From positions 42,008,136 to 42,072,135 of the forward strand of contig OY759220.1 of assembly GCA_963662175.1 (NCBI GenBank): a stretch of 64,000 nt of DNA. Reading direction: 5' to 3'. The notes under the pieces are model-generated. The model saw only the letters and a list, made by a program, of their open reading frames with translations, had not been told where the DNA came from and did no database searches. Origin of the DNA: Aradus depressus. Its lineage: Eukaryota > Arthropoda > Insecta > Hemiptera > Aradidae. Shown here in pieces: positions 1 through 10,979 of the stretch. The translations under genes and the position numbers were made by a program. The first letter of the stretch is position 1. Every line of letters begins with the position of its first letter.

Positions 1-174
1 TTGTCATATTTCAAGAAACTTCCCGACGTTAATGACGGATATATCGTCAGGACGCAACAGGCATTAAGTCCATCATTTTATCCCATCTTGGAGCCCTTGG
101 AAGAATGCATCAAAACTAATTTTGGAACTCCTACGTACGAAAACGGACATAGTACCATTAGTAGTACAACGATA
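1..174 (+). CDS. Open frame running in from the window edge, unidentified
   Basis: Frame 1 is open from the first base to a TAA at about 172-174, giving about 57 residues with no start codon inside the window (it begins LSYFKKLPDVND). The composition looks protein-like, but I do not recognise a family. It could be a last exon or a piece of a transposon lying to the left. It faces gene A tail to tail, about 85 bases from the end of gene A. Confidence 0.25.
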
Positions 175-260
175 TAATTTCAGGAATAAAAAAATATTGT
201 ATTCTATGCGAAAATTTAATTTATTTAAAGGCTATATGAAACCATACAACCAGAGGAAAA

Positions 261-2455
261 TTATAAGGTATAAGAATGAACGGAGGGGCCATAATTATTC
301 ATAGAATTTGACGGCTGAGAATAATTATAATCTAGGGGGAAAATAGGGTTTTCTAAATTTTTGATTCCGTAATAATTCTTGATGATGTCAGCTGCTTTTT
401 CGGCCATCATCATGGCGGCAACAGTGGAACTCCCTTTGATGTACTTTGGAAGTACAGAATCGCCTACGACTCTCAAACCTTTGATACCCCGCACAAGAAG
501 CTGATCTTGTGTGACCACAGATCCCATTCGTACAGATCCCAATCCTCGGTTAGCTGTGAACGTATAATACGACACTATACATTTGGCGAAATCCGGTGCT
601 CCTGTGCACTTGGGTTGGAGATCTGTCACAAGTCGCGCAGAATACTTCGACATTGTAGGAGTTTTCATAAACTCAATTGCAGTTCGGACTGCTCCAACGA
701 TAATGCTGTGGTCTTCCTCAACTTGGAAAAAATTTACATCAACTGAAACGGGGCCGTCTACATTTGTAGTAGTGAGAGAAAGATTTCCGACGCTCTTTGG
801 GACACACGGTAGTACACTAACTGTTATTATTTGTCTGTGTTGTATAGCTTCGAAATTATTATTACGGTACAAACTGGAGATGCGAAGTCCTGCATTGGTT
901 GATGGATTCGTTTTGTCAAATGCGTTGAATGCAACGTCTGCTTCTTCTCCTGTAGTAGTCAGTGGTCCTTCTCCACTTCTTGCAAACTCATACACACTGG
1001 TATTTGTTCTCCACACGTCTGAAGTGATGGTGAGCGGTTTGTTTATTTCAAAATAAACATTGACATTTGGCCGATTCTGATAAAACTTCCCCACAGGCAG
1101 ATCACATATTTGAGTGATGCCAAGTCGCTGCAACTCATCGCGTGGTCCGATTCCTGACAATATTAGCACTTGGGCCGAATTTACGGTACCCTTGGATAGT
1201 ATCACTTCCTTATTCGTTCTCACTGTATATTTCCTACCATTTCTTATATACTCAACTCCTTCTGCCGTTTTAGTCGCTTTATTTATAATAATCCTAGAAA
1301 TTTGAGTATTTTTTATTATAGTAAGATTTTTCCTTTTTGCTACAGGATTCAAATAAGCTTGCGCTGCGCTCAGCCTTGTGGCACCATCAAGCATAAGCGG
1401 AGTATAACCGATTCCAAACAATCTTATCCCATTGTTGTCGTTTAGCGGCCACCCGAACTCATTGCCCGCTTTGATATACTCTTCCCGGAGTAGTGTTTTG
1501 TACCTCGGATATCGTACGGTCACCGGACCCTTGGTTCCGTGGTAAGGCGATCTGTCCAGAGGTTGAACTTTATAGTTTTCCATCTTGAGAAAGTACGGAA
1601 AGACGTTTTTCCAGCTCCACTCTGTGTTGCCCTCCTTCGCCCATTCGTCGTAGTCCTCTGGAGCTCCACGACCATAGATCATAGGCCCGACTGCGCTTTC
1701 TCCTCCAATTGTTCCTATATAGATGACCCTGCATCTCCCACCATTAGCTGTCAGACAATATGATTTATATTATTACATACGTAGAATTTAGAAATTTAAT
1801 CAAAAAACGTTGTCGGGAATGTGAGGTGAGTGTAGACATTCCAAAATTAAAGTAAATTGTGACTCATCTTCCACAAAAAAAAAAAAAATTATCTTTAATA
1901 AAAAACTACCAGTAATAAAACCATTTCGGGTTTTCCAAATTTTCGCAATGTAAAAAATAAATGGTGTGTCAACTACACTTTTTCTAGCACAGAATGTATT
2001 ACCCAGACATGCTCTGCGTTGTGGAACCGCTCCATCAGTATTATTAGCTGTTGTATTGAGTGCGTAGATCAATGGATTATCAGATATAAGTGTTTCGTCT
2101 CCCCCTCCTGCGATCAGCAAAACTTTCAACGATGGTATTTCAGACAGTCTGTTGGCCAAAACGCATGCTGTAAAAAGATATTTTAACGTGATTTTGATAA
2201 TTTTCACTAGTTCTTACTAAATACAGATTATGTTTATGTAACACTTCAACATAATAATAGAAAATGTTATTTTAAAATTATTATATATATAATTTTACCT
2301 GGAGCTGTTCCACCAACAATAATTATATCGTAGGAGTTAGCAATAAAACTTTGCGGAGCGTCAGGTATTGGTGCACTTGGGTAGAGTTCATTTGGAAATA
2401 GCTTTAATACGTAGTAAAATAACGCAGATAGGAAGGTGGGTAGATTCAATTCCAT
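261..2455 (-). CDS. GMC-family protein, copy A (three exons, degenerate active site)
   Basis: Homologue of GMC oxidoreductases (glucose-dehydrogenase-like, FAD-dependent). Coding exons are 2455-2299, 2167-2003 and 1747-261 (157+165+1487 nt), giving 602 residues with phase-1 introns and GT/AG borders. Residues 1-25 are hydrophobic and signal-peptide-like. The Rossmann start (residues 42-60) reads YDIIIVGGTAPA, so the family GxGxxG is broken at two positions. Signature 2 is nearly kept (SKGTVNSAQVLILSGIG). The catalytic His of HPVGT is Arg508 (NRGLGSVRMG), and the second catalytic His/Asn is Ser547. Around residues 114-121 this copy reads RVIYIGTI where the others read GIPFGRRL, making it the most divergent copy. 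A poly(A) signal (AATAAA on the minus strand) lies at 220-225. An acceptor-like TTTCAG ends just before the ATG context, suggesting a further upstream non-coding exon, but the exon-0 block seen in C-F was not found here. Redox activity is doubtful. Confidence 0.85.
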
Positions 2456-3173
2456 TTGACCACATCTGAAAAAGCGTCGTAATTTTGTATATACGATGAA
2501 TAGGTAGAGCGAAATATAAAGACTTAAGTATCAATTTCGAGATATATGAAACAAACGCTTAACCGAAAGTAAACAAACCGTTTTCACACTTGATGCTGCG
2601 TTAATATTCTGGGCAACTCAATATTTCTTGGGATTTGGGCGCTGTTCGTTCTAAGATTGAAAAAAAAATCTTTATTGGACTCCGGCAGCTCAGCGATAAT
2701 GTGCTTGTCTACTGACTTCAAAATCGCGGATTCGAAACCCGACCGAGACTCATTTTTATATAGTAGGTAGCCAAAAATTGAAACTCCCACTGTAGAGTCG
2801 GGTTACATGTTCAGCAGAGCGACGAAAGAGAGATCTGGTAATAGGCGATATGACCTTGTAGTTATAGCCCGGGCATGAATCACCAAAAAAGAAAAATGTT
2901 TTATATTCTTATGAAAATTCTTTCTTGAGAAAGAATGAGGCGTCATTAAAGGAATGTCCTGTCTAGATGTAGACTACTTAGAGCTGTGGCGTAAGTAGAC
3001 TCATGAACCCTTGAGATAAATTTGTGCAAACAAGAACGAACATTTCACATGTAACAACCTAATATTATATATCTCATAAGTCTGATTAAATACCAGAGAG
3101 TTATTAATGCAAAAGTCCCACCTCAAATTACTGACTTAGGTCCACAGAATATTAATATATATAGAAGGAAGGT
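2456..3173. other. 5' flank of copy A; block shared with psi-2 and psi-3
   Basis: There is no gene here. From about 2930 to 3173 the sequence closely resembles 20757-20900 and 40480-40740 (shared landmarks include the stretch around ACTCATGAACCC and the phrase AATGCAAAAGTCC). Copy A and the two relics psi-2 and psi-3 therefore share a flank that differs from that of C, D, E and F, which points to two unit types in the array. Confidence 0.6.
2681..2886 (+). repeat. SINE-1 (tRNA-derived), diverged copy
   Basis: A tRNA-like head with an A-box-like GCAGCTCAGCG and a B box GATTCGAAACCC is followed by the SINE-1 body and its tail, ending in the CCCGGGCATGA motif. The middle (diagnostic CGTCCTTCGGATGG) is deleted. 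This is a member of the family described at 55951-56277. Confidence 0.75.
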
Positions 3174-3181
3174 TACACTAC

Positions 3182-3844
3182 TAGAGATCTATCGATACAA
3201 GTAAATACAGGTAAAATGTCAATACTTATGTATGCTAATCGATACTCTTCTTTCCGTACGAAGTAGGTATCGAGTAGATATTAGTTGTATCGGTTCAAAG
3301 TACTCGTTTCAAATTTCAACAATTTAATTTAATTTTTACATTTCAATTTTTTGTCAATTGCAAATTATAATCCCTCGTCCTACGGTGAAAGTGTGAATTT
3401 ATTTTACTAAGCCGATTCGATCGCAGCCTCTTGCAAAAAAGTGAAATATTGTGGAAATACGAGTAGTCTCCAGTTGTTTTATCTCCTTAGTTAGTAAGAA
3501 TAAATTGTTTGTTTATTTTATTAGGCTTTTTCTCATTATTTTCAGTATGTTTTGCCAAGAGAAATTGTTCATTTATTTGTAATAACTTTTGATAATATAA
3601 TTTTTTCTTATTCGATTTGATTATTTTGTTTTTTATGCCCTCATTTATTCCTTTCAATTTTTTTTTTGTTTTATATCAATATATAGGTATATATTAAATT
3701 TATCTTTAATTAATTATAACAAAGTACTCGTTCAATTGATACAAGTAGGTAGTTTTTCTGTACTTGAAGTAGTATCGAAAGTTTGAATCGAAACATGAGT
3801 GGTGAGTAAAAGTATCGATAAGCTGTGGTATCGATTGAACCCTA
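3182..3844. mobile_element. hAT-type MITE (663 bp)
   Basis: The ends are imperfect inverted repeats beginning TAGAGATCTATCGATAC and, on the other strand, TAGGGTTCAATCGATAC. Both fit the hAT terminal pattern YARNG. They are flanked by an 8-bp duplication, TACACTAC at 3174-3181 and TACAGGAC at 3845-3852 (two mismatches). The paralogous flanks at 20850 and 40700 read straight through this point, which supports insertion. The interior (about 3300-3720) is AT-rich and non-coding. ATCGAT motifs cluster near both ends, as is usual for subterminal transposase sites. Confidence 0.6.
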
Positions 3845-4049
3845 TACAGGACTGCTGTCTTAAAGCCACTTCCACACACTTTCACTAGAGCTCCGTTAAC
3901 GATAGAAATACTATTACAAGTGGAATGGAGCATGCCATGCAAAAAAAGTCATCGCCAATGTACTTTCCCACAACGAATTAATCCATTACTTTTCGCTCTC
4001 TCTTCAAAACTGGTAGACCGTTTGCGCTAATATTCAACAGTTGACTTCT

Positions 4050-4755
4050 AAATTCTCCTACTAACTAAATTTTGTGTTGATAATCCATTACATCGGCAGT
4101 TATAACGGTTTTTGAATTGATCTCTCTCCCCTGAATCCCTTCTTCCGATTTCGCTGAAAATCGGTACTGTCCACATAGGGTTTTGACTGTAAATATGAAA
4201 TTTCATGTCGATTTCATTACTTCGGCAGTTATTGGTGTGTACGTGTTGAGTCCCCACAGTGAACCCCCCTTCCATTCAGCTGATTCCGCTGAAAATTGAC
4301 AAGTGTCGTCCTTCTCAATCCGCATATGAAATTTTGTGTCGATACACTAATTACAACGGCAATTATTTGAGTCTTTCAGTTAAGCCTCTCCCCTGATTCC
4401 GCCTTCCCTTTGGTCGAATTGGCTCAAAATCGACATGTGTGATCTTATCGATAGGTTTGGGTCACACATATGAAATTTCGTGTCGACACATTCATTCTAT
4501 CGGCAGTTATTGAAGCTTTTATGTTAAGCCTCCCCCTAATTCCTCGTCCCCTTTGATCGATTTACCTTGAAAAACAATAGGTGTCGTCGTTAGAGGGTTA
4601 TGAATTCACATATAAAATTTCGTAAAGAAATGTTTTTTTTTTTCATATTTGGAATCTGGGGTTCGGAAAACATGAAATTCAGTTGAAAACTCGGCGTCGA
4701 ATTTTCGATCAATTACATAACTTTCCCTATACATACTTCGTATACCTGGGGAAGT
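4050..4755. repeat. Dispersed repeat built of degenerate tandem sub-repeats (about 125 bp)
   Basis: About five diverged copies follow one another, each with the landmark CGGCAGTTAT, a C-rich stretch and a GAAATTTC motif. They are followed by a unique end that finishes near TACCTGGGGAAGTAA. Related copies lie at 10440-10680, 16120-16215, 26690-26880, 35270-35640, 54480-54760 and, reversed, 57761-57860. No coding capacity is seen. Class unknown, probably a non-autonomous transposon. Confidence 0.55.
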
Positions 4756-4856
4756 AACACATAAGAAGAAAGAAAATCATTTACTATTTACAAAATCAAA
4801 AAAAAAACTGGGTATGTCGAGCTAAAAAATAAAATAGAAATAATTTACTTAGAAAC

Positions 4857-4975
4857 GGCGCCGGTAGCTCAGATGTAGCATGCTAGCCTGCTGAACTCAA
4901 GATCGGAGTTCAAAACCTCTTTGTCTGGTAAATAAAGAAAGACGCCATCCTTTGGATGGGGCGTTATTTAGTTAT
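4857..4975 (+). repeat. SINE-1 head fragment
   Basis: The tRNA-like head (GCCGGTAGCTCAG, then a damaged B box) runs into the body motif with GGATGGGGCG, then stops abruptly where an inverted SINE-1 tail begins. Confidence 0.7.
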
Positions 4976-5078
4976 TTTCTAGTGATTCATAGACGGGCAA
5001 TAACTATGAGGTCATATTGCCTACTATCGGAGCTCTCTTTCGTCGCTCTAGTGGACATGAGTTCTTAACGAGTACCTG
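4976..5078 (-). repeat. SINE-1 tail fragment, inverted against its neighbour
   Basis: This matches the 3' part of SINE-1 on the minus strand (TCATATTGCCTACTA, TCGCTCTAGTGGACATGA, ACGAGTACCTGATAG). It abuts the plus-strand head at 4857-4975, forming a head/tail inverted chimaera. Confidence 0.65.
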
Positions 5079-5280
5079 ATAGGAACAGTAAAAAATTTAA
5101 ATTACCTAAAATTCTATTTTATATTAGAATTTTAAATTAAGTAATTACTTATTATTTTATATATGAAATAATGGACTGCACAATAAGGCCTTATTTTAAA
5201 TTATGCTTGATAGTTACTAAGCTCACCTCTGGCACAATTGGTTCAACACCATTTTGAAAGCTATTTTTGAGTTACGAACT

Positions 5281-5282
<2 letters not shown>

Positions 5283-5326
<44 letters not shown>

Positions 5327-5327
5327 T
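5283..5327. repeat. (TA)n microsatellite
   Basis: Uninterrupted alternating TA over about 35 bases, ending in CA/TA mix. The stretch 5330-5830 holds no gene I can support. Confidence 0.9.
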
Positions 5328-5837
5328 CACACTGATTGACTTCAAATTATATTTTGACCTCATTTGATAAAAATGTAGAAGACGAAATAATGCAGTAATT
5401 ATGAATATTAATGAATTAACTATTGCGATATCTAATTGTAATTGAACTTCCTATTCACTAGTTATAAAATGCCAACAACAATTAACACTCTTAGACAAAC
5501 GGAAATGTCACTGATAGTGACATAGCAAGACTTAAACTGTTCTTAGACTGTCAGTGACTTAGCAAGGCTTAGAGGCAAGCCTGGGTACGAAGATAAAAAG
5601 TGACAATCACCAAAAATGGATTTTTTCAGTAAAGCCAAGAAACCTCTGTGGGTGAGATTTTCATAATTTACTTGACTTTCTTATGAATCTTATGAAAAAA
5701 TACGAGATAACAACATATGAAGAAATCCCAGTAATAAAATGAATTTCCTAATCTAAAATTTGGAGATAATTAGTAAATGTTCCGAAAATTGGATTTTGTG
5801 ACTAATGACTCATTGACTCTCTATGTTTACAAATAGA

Positions 5838-7535
5838 TTTTTTTTTTTTTTTTTTTTTTTCTACAATCTGTACAAAATTAACAATAGGTAGAAGTGAACA
5901 TGAGATAAATATGTACAATTGATGGGAGAAGCCAACCATTGCTGACACTCCCTTAGACAGTCTCGATATTTATTCAAAGATCGCGAGGTCAGCGTCGTCT
6001 TAGGCGGCGTGGAGGGTTGTCGGGATGTGACTGAGAGGACATGCGCTGAGCGACAGGATTGGGATGGGTATTCAACTTGGAATGGAATTTCTTGAAGCGG
6101 AGTTGGATTAGGTCTTGGACGTAAGGAATGTTGAGGTCTTTGTTTAGAACTTTGTTGGTGACATAAAGAGGGGCATTGACAATTTGTCGTAGGACTTTCG
6201 ACTGAAAAGATTGTATTCTGTTGATGTTGGAACTCTTGACTGAGTCTCATAGTTCTAGTCCGTATGTCCATATTGGTCGTATGATTGTTTTGTAAATTGT
6301 AAGTTTGTTCTCAACAGATAGTTTTGACTTTGATCCGAGTAGTCGTCTTAAAAGACCATATCGTCTGTTGAATTCTTGTCGTTTGAGTCTTGTGTGGGGA
6401 TTCCACGTTAGTCTGCTGTCTAAGTAAAACCCAAGGTAAAGGACGTTGTTGGAGGTTGGAATGAGAGCATTGTTCATAGATACAGGTGGACAATTATACC
6501 TTCGAAGAGTGAAGGTAACTTGAACACATTTACCATCATTGATCTTAATTCTCCATAGCTCACACCATCTGGAGATCTCATCTAGATGCTCTTGCAGGTT
6601 TAAGAACGCGTTATTGGGATCAGGATCTGGAGCAAGGATGGCTGTGTCATCAGCGTAGGTAGTGAGAATGTTCTAGGGTGGGTTGGGATATCAGCAGTGT
6701 ATAGTGTATACAGGATAGGTCCGAGGATACTCCCAGCCATTATGAGTGTCAGACCAGATAGGACTGATCCCTGACGTACCATGAAGCTGCGGTCACTCAA
6801 GTAAGATTTGAGGATTAGGAAATAAGTACTTGGAAGGATTCGCTTGAGCTTGAAGAGCAGCCCATCATGCCAAACCCGGTCGAAAGCCTCAGCCACGTCC
6901 AGAAAGGCACCCGGGCAGAACTCGTTTCTCGTTCGATGAGGAAATAGCGTCCACTACCCGAAAGCATTGTTGGGTGGTGGAATGTTGCGAGCGGAAGCCA
7001 AATTGATGCTCAGGAAGGATATTCTGGGAATTTATAATAGGTATGATTCTTTTAAGGAGGAGCTTTTCGAAGACTTTTGACAGGACAGGGAGAAGACTAT
7101 GACACTGCGATATGAGGTTACGTGATGGGGTTTTTGGGATGAGGATAATAATGGATTCTTTCCATTTTGTGGGGCAGCATGTTGTTCTGAGGATAGAGTT
7201 AAATATGAGGGTGAGGAACATAATGGATGTCTAAGGATTTTGGAGGTTACTAAATCCTGGCCAGTGGATATGCGTAAAGGAAGGTGTTGGAGGATGTACT
7301 GCACTTCTTTAGGATGGAATGCTTTAGGAGGAAGCGACAGAGGGAGAGGAGCTGTCAGCTGCTCTTCGATAGCAGAGACATGAGGATTGACTATGAATTG
7401 GTGGGGAGTAAATGTGTTTTTTAGGTGGGAGGCGAACAGGTCAGCTTTTTCCTCATTACTTCGGGCCCAAGAACCATCACTCTTCTTGATAGGAGAAGGG
7501 ATAGGATGGTGGTTGAGGATTCTTTTCTGAAACAA
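5838..7535 (-). pseudogene. Jockey-type non-LTR retrotransposon, 5'-truncated and frameshifted reverse transcriptase
   Basis: Read on the minus strand, four overlapping broken frames give consecutive parts of a Jockey-clade ORF2. The N-terminal linker of the reverse transcriptase (SDGSWARSNEEKADLFASHL) lies at 7535-7400 and the fingers at 7221-6900 (SKVFEKLLLKRI, LPEHQFGFRSQHSTTQQ). Then come the palm (EAFDRVWHDGLLFKL, 6896-6600), a catalytic YADD in a shifted frame at about 6641-6658, and the thumb (LGFYLDSRLTWNPHTRLK, about 6430-6360). The element ends at 5860-5838 in a run of T on the plus strand, that is a 3' poly(A) tail on its own strand. No endonuclease domain is left, so it is 5' truncated. 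Several frameshifts and stops mean it is dead. Confidence 0.85.
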
Positions 7536-7544
7536 TTAAACTTC

Positions 7545-8890
7545 AAATTTTTATTAAAATAAAATTCTTAAGAAACAGAATAAAAAATGAACGATTCCAC
7601 AACTTTTTTTCGAAAACTTTTCTTTTAGTTAAATGTTAAAAACGAAAAATTAAAGGCAGAAACATAATGGAAAAAATAAAAACAAGGACGTGATTGATAC
7701 ACTAATAAGAAAATCATTTGTCCCCGTGCTGATACACTTGACAATAACTAGCCATTGGCTCCCTACAAATATCAATTTGTTCAGCAGAATCATTCAACTG
7801 ATGCGCCATCAATTATATTTCATTGAAGTTCCTTCCAGTTATCACCAAATTGCTTTTTTAAAAGATTTGTGACATCAGTTTTCTTTGGTTGGCTAATGGA
7901 ATTTTTTTCAAGAATTTAACTACCTCCAAATCAACGGCTTTTTTCTTTTGCAAGGTCAGGGATTCAAATACTTCAGTGCGAGTATTGTAGGAAATGTCTG
8001 CACTTACCAAAACATTACCACTTGCAGTTTTTTTTAGCAAATGTCGTTTACACATGTAAACCTGAAAGTGTTTCTTGTAACGCCTTTTGCAGCAGTTTTA
8101 AAATCAAACACTTTTGCATGTTGACCAAGCTGTTTCACTATAATATCCTTTAACTTTTGGGGATCATCGATCGCGTCATTTTTTTAAATTTCTTTTTCAA
8201 TGACGCCAAACACAGAATCATATAAACTGTAGCTTGTAACGGGGAAAACTATTTCCATGCTATGTGCGCAGGTGCGTTCTTCATGAACGGAAACATACAC
8301 ATGGCTACAAGCATGGTGTTCAGACAAATCTTAGACACATTTCAATGAGTACTTCTAGAATCACGTCTCCACGTTACTATCCTTCCATGTCCCAGCAAGC
8401 TTCTTACATGTCTTAGTCATGCTAGAGCTTAAGCCTGGCTGGTAGGTGTCATGTGGGGTTGGGCATCATCGAGATGGATGAGACCGAATTCCATATTGTC
8501 AACCGCGAAAGACCAATAGAGTAAGTACGTAGCTTCGTCGTCAATGATGGCTCACCATTTCGAAAATTCCGGTTAACTGAATTTCCTCCTGTTTGCTTCA
8601 ATAAAATTGATACCATTTTCTTTTTCAAATTCACAGCAGTTTTACACATATTTTCTTATTGACAAGGCAAAAGTATGTCCTTATATGGTGTATTGTTGGC
8701 TCTAAAATCTTTTCTCCTTGATTTTTTGTAAAAAAATGAAAGAATCTGCCCTCAATCATAATTTGTAACTTTTCAATTGTGTGAGGAAGGCCTTTTCAAG
8801 GCGAGAAAGTGCTTCTATATTTGTTTTCGTCCATATTACTTCTTCATATCTCCCAGGATCGAAGACTGTTCCATGATGAAATCGAAAATA
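7545..8890 (-). other. Degenerate coding-like region, unidentified
   Basis: No intact gene. On the minus strand 8055-7858 gives a 65-residue frame (TASGNVLVSADISYNTRTEV) that continues, with shifts, into frames on either side (for example QKLKDIIVKQLGQHAKVFDF at about 8165-8100). It looks like an old, broken protein of a mobile element, but I do not recognise it. The part from about 8750 resembles 18830-18970, 28520-28620 and 42870-42990, so it belongs to the duplicated GMC unit. Confidence 0.3.
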
Positions 8891-8892
8891 TT

Positions 8893-9600
8893 TTTGAGGA
8901 TCGCTGTTTAGATGGTGTACTCATAAGCAAATGTGCAAATAGGAAAGTAATGGAGGCAATATACACTGTATAAAGAAAAGAACCTAGGTTGCTTACTTAG
9001 GGCACACCTTAGGTTTGAGGAAAGAAGTAAAAATGAATTATTGGGATGGCCATAGCATCTGTCACATGAAGTTGAATAAGAGAGTATATTATATGCCGGT
9101 TCTTGCGATTTTATATTTTCTATTAGAAAATATAAAATTAAACGTTTCTTTTGAGGATTGCTGTTTAGATGGTGTTGTCATAAGCAAATAGGAAAGTATA
9201 ATGGAGACAATATACAACTTTATACACTGTAATGTACACAATATACACTGTATAAAGAAAAGAACCTAGGTTGCTTACTTAGGGCACACCTTAGGTTTGA
9301 GAAAAGAAGTAAAAATGAATTATTGGGATGGCCATAGCATCTGTCACATGAAGTTGAATAAGAGAGTATATTATATGCCGGTTCTTGCGATTTTTTATTT
9401 TCTATTAGAAAATAAAATTAAACGTTTCTTTTGAGGATTGATGTTTAGATGGTGTTGTCATAAGCAAATAGGAAAGTATAATGGAGACAATATACAACTT
9501 TATACACTGTAATGTACACAATATACACTGTATAAAGAAAAGAACCAAGGTTGCTTACTTGGGGAATTCCTATTAATTTAGGTTAGTGGTAGGAAGTGCA
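8893..9600. repeat. Three tandem copies of a 256-280-bp unit
   Basis: The landmark GCTGTTTAGATGGTG occurs at about 8900, 9158 and (one base changed) 9438. Each is followed by the same landmarks: CATAAGCAAAT, TATACACTGTATAAAGAAA, and for the first two GATGGCCATAGCATCTGTCA. Copies 2 and 3 are nearly identical, so the duplication is recent. No coding content. Confidence 0.8.
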
Positions 9601-9850
9601 TCGCCATAGCATCTGTCACATGACGTTGAATAATAAAGTACCTACATATCGTCGCTGTGCTACAGCCACAACGTCCATTATATTATCAATTAAGAATCGG
9701 TTACATCGAAATCGAAATTTCTAAGTCTCGATAATGTTCTCGACATAGGAGCAATAGGAAGATATAATAAAAAAATAATTGAATTTTATGCATAATCTTC
9801 ATTTATTCTGAAATCTATAAGAAACCATATACAATTCTACCAGAGGCAAA

Positions 9851-10130
9851 TTATAATGCGTAATGACCAGAGAGGCCGTAATTATTCATATAATTTGACA
9901 GCTCATAATACTTATAATCTTGGGGGAGAATAGGGTTTTCCAGATTTTTGATTCCGTAATAATTCTTGTTGATGTCAGCTGCTTTTTCAGCGACCACCAT
10001 GGAGGCAACGTCGACACTCCCTTTGATGTACGTTGAAATTACAGAGTCGGCGACTCTATACGTAGAAATAAAGCGCCGACAGTAAGGTGGAGAAAGTCAT
10101 CTCAATTCGGCCACAATCTGAAACAGCTTC
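9851..10130 (-). pseudogene. psi-B: GMC copy collapsed by a large internal deletion
   Basis: From the 3' end, the last codons of a GMC exon 3 (stop TAA at 9853-9851, preceding residues GHYAL) run up to about 10056 (VADS-like region). There they jump directly into the middle of coding exon 1 (ACGTAGAAA about 10059, GGTGGAG about 10085), ending at the position of the start codon near 10105, which is ATT instead of ATG. Everything from mid exon 1 through introns and most of exon 3 (about 2 kb in copies C-E) is missing. The 3' AATAAA (9802-9807 on the minus strand) and the upstream exon-0 block are still present. It is a dead member of the array. Confidence 0.9.
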
Positions 10131-10439
10131 ACAACTTTCTATGAACAATGTATAAAGCGAAATAGTATTCAATGTAGCGGGGAGGAGGGATGGGCGATAT
10201 TTAATGCGACTGTTCAAATACTTAGAATAGTTCAACTTTATAACACCTTGCCATGATTATCCTGTTATTCTTGAAACAGTTGTATGAAACGACCAGAACT
10301 CCCTCTTATCCGGATCCAATAAAAAAATGCTAACCCCTGATTATTAAATTTATAATTGTATCTTTATAGGGCTTTGAATTTACACACGAAGTTTTGTTTC
10401 AATAGGTTTATTATAACATCAGTTATTAGTGTTGTTCGT

Positions 10440-10680
10440 GCTAAGCCTCCTCACTAATCCCCCCCCCCCCTTCACTTCAGCCGATTTGGCTAAAAATCAA
10501 TAGATGTCCCTTAGAGGTCTTGAAGTTATATATAAAAGTTCGTATATACATTCGTTACAATTTTTTTCATTTCTGAATTAGAAGTTTGAAAAACATGAAG
10601 TTCTGTTGAAAATTCCGCATAGAATTTTTGACCGATTACATAACTTCCCCTATACTTCTAATAACTGGGGAAGTAATAAG
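10440..10680. repeat. Dispersed repeat, end portion
   Basis: Same family as 4050-4755, with the unit landmark ATCAGTTATTAG, a C run and the end TAACTGGGGAAGTAATAAG. It lies in the 5' leader intron region of psi-B, as its relatives do in C, D and E. Confidence 0.5.
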
Positions 10681-10979
10681 AAAGAAAGAGAAACCTACTG
10701 CAGAACACTAGCAGTAGGCAGTACGAGCACTAGATGTGGTCGGAGTTTCTCTCTGTTTCTCAGCTACTAAGTGGTTAACGAAATGTGATATTTGCGGTCA
10801 AATATGATTGAAAATCAACAAACCCCGAAATTATGAAAAAAATGAGGGCAGGCGGAGGGGTTGTGTCATGAGTTTCAGTGGGATAGAAAGTCTAGCATCT
10901 AGGAAAGTTATGGAAATTCCAAGGAAATTATGAGATAGAACATATAACGCAAAAACATAAAACGATAACTGACAAATAC

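Noticed and set aside
507..1763. Plus-strand frames of 63-157 codons across copy A exon 3, and their counterparts in C, D, E and F
   Set aside because: They are antisense to long conserved GMC coding exons and recur only because the exons are paralogous.
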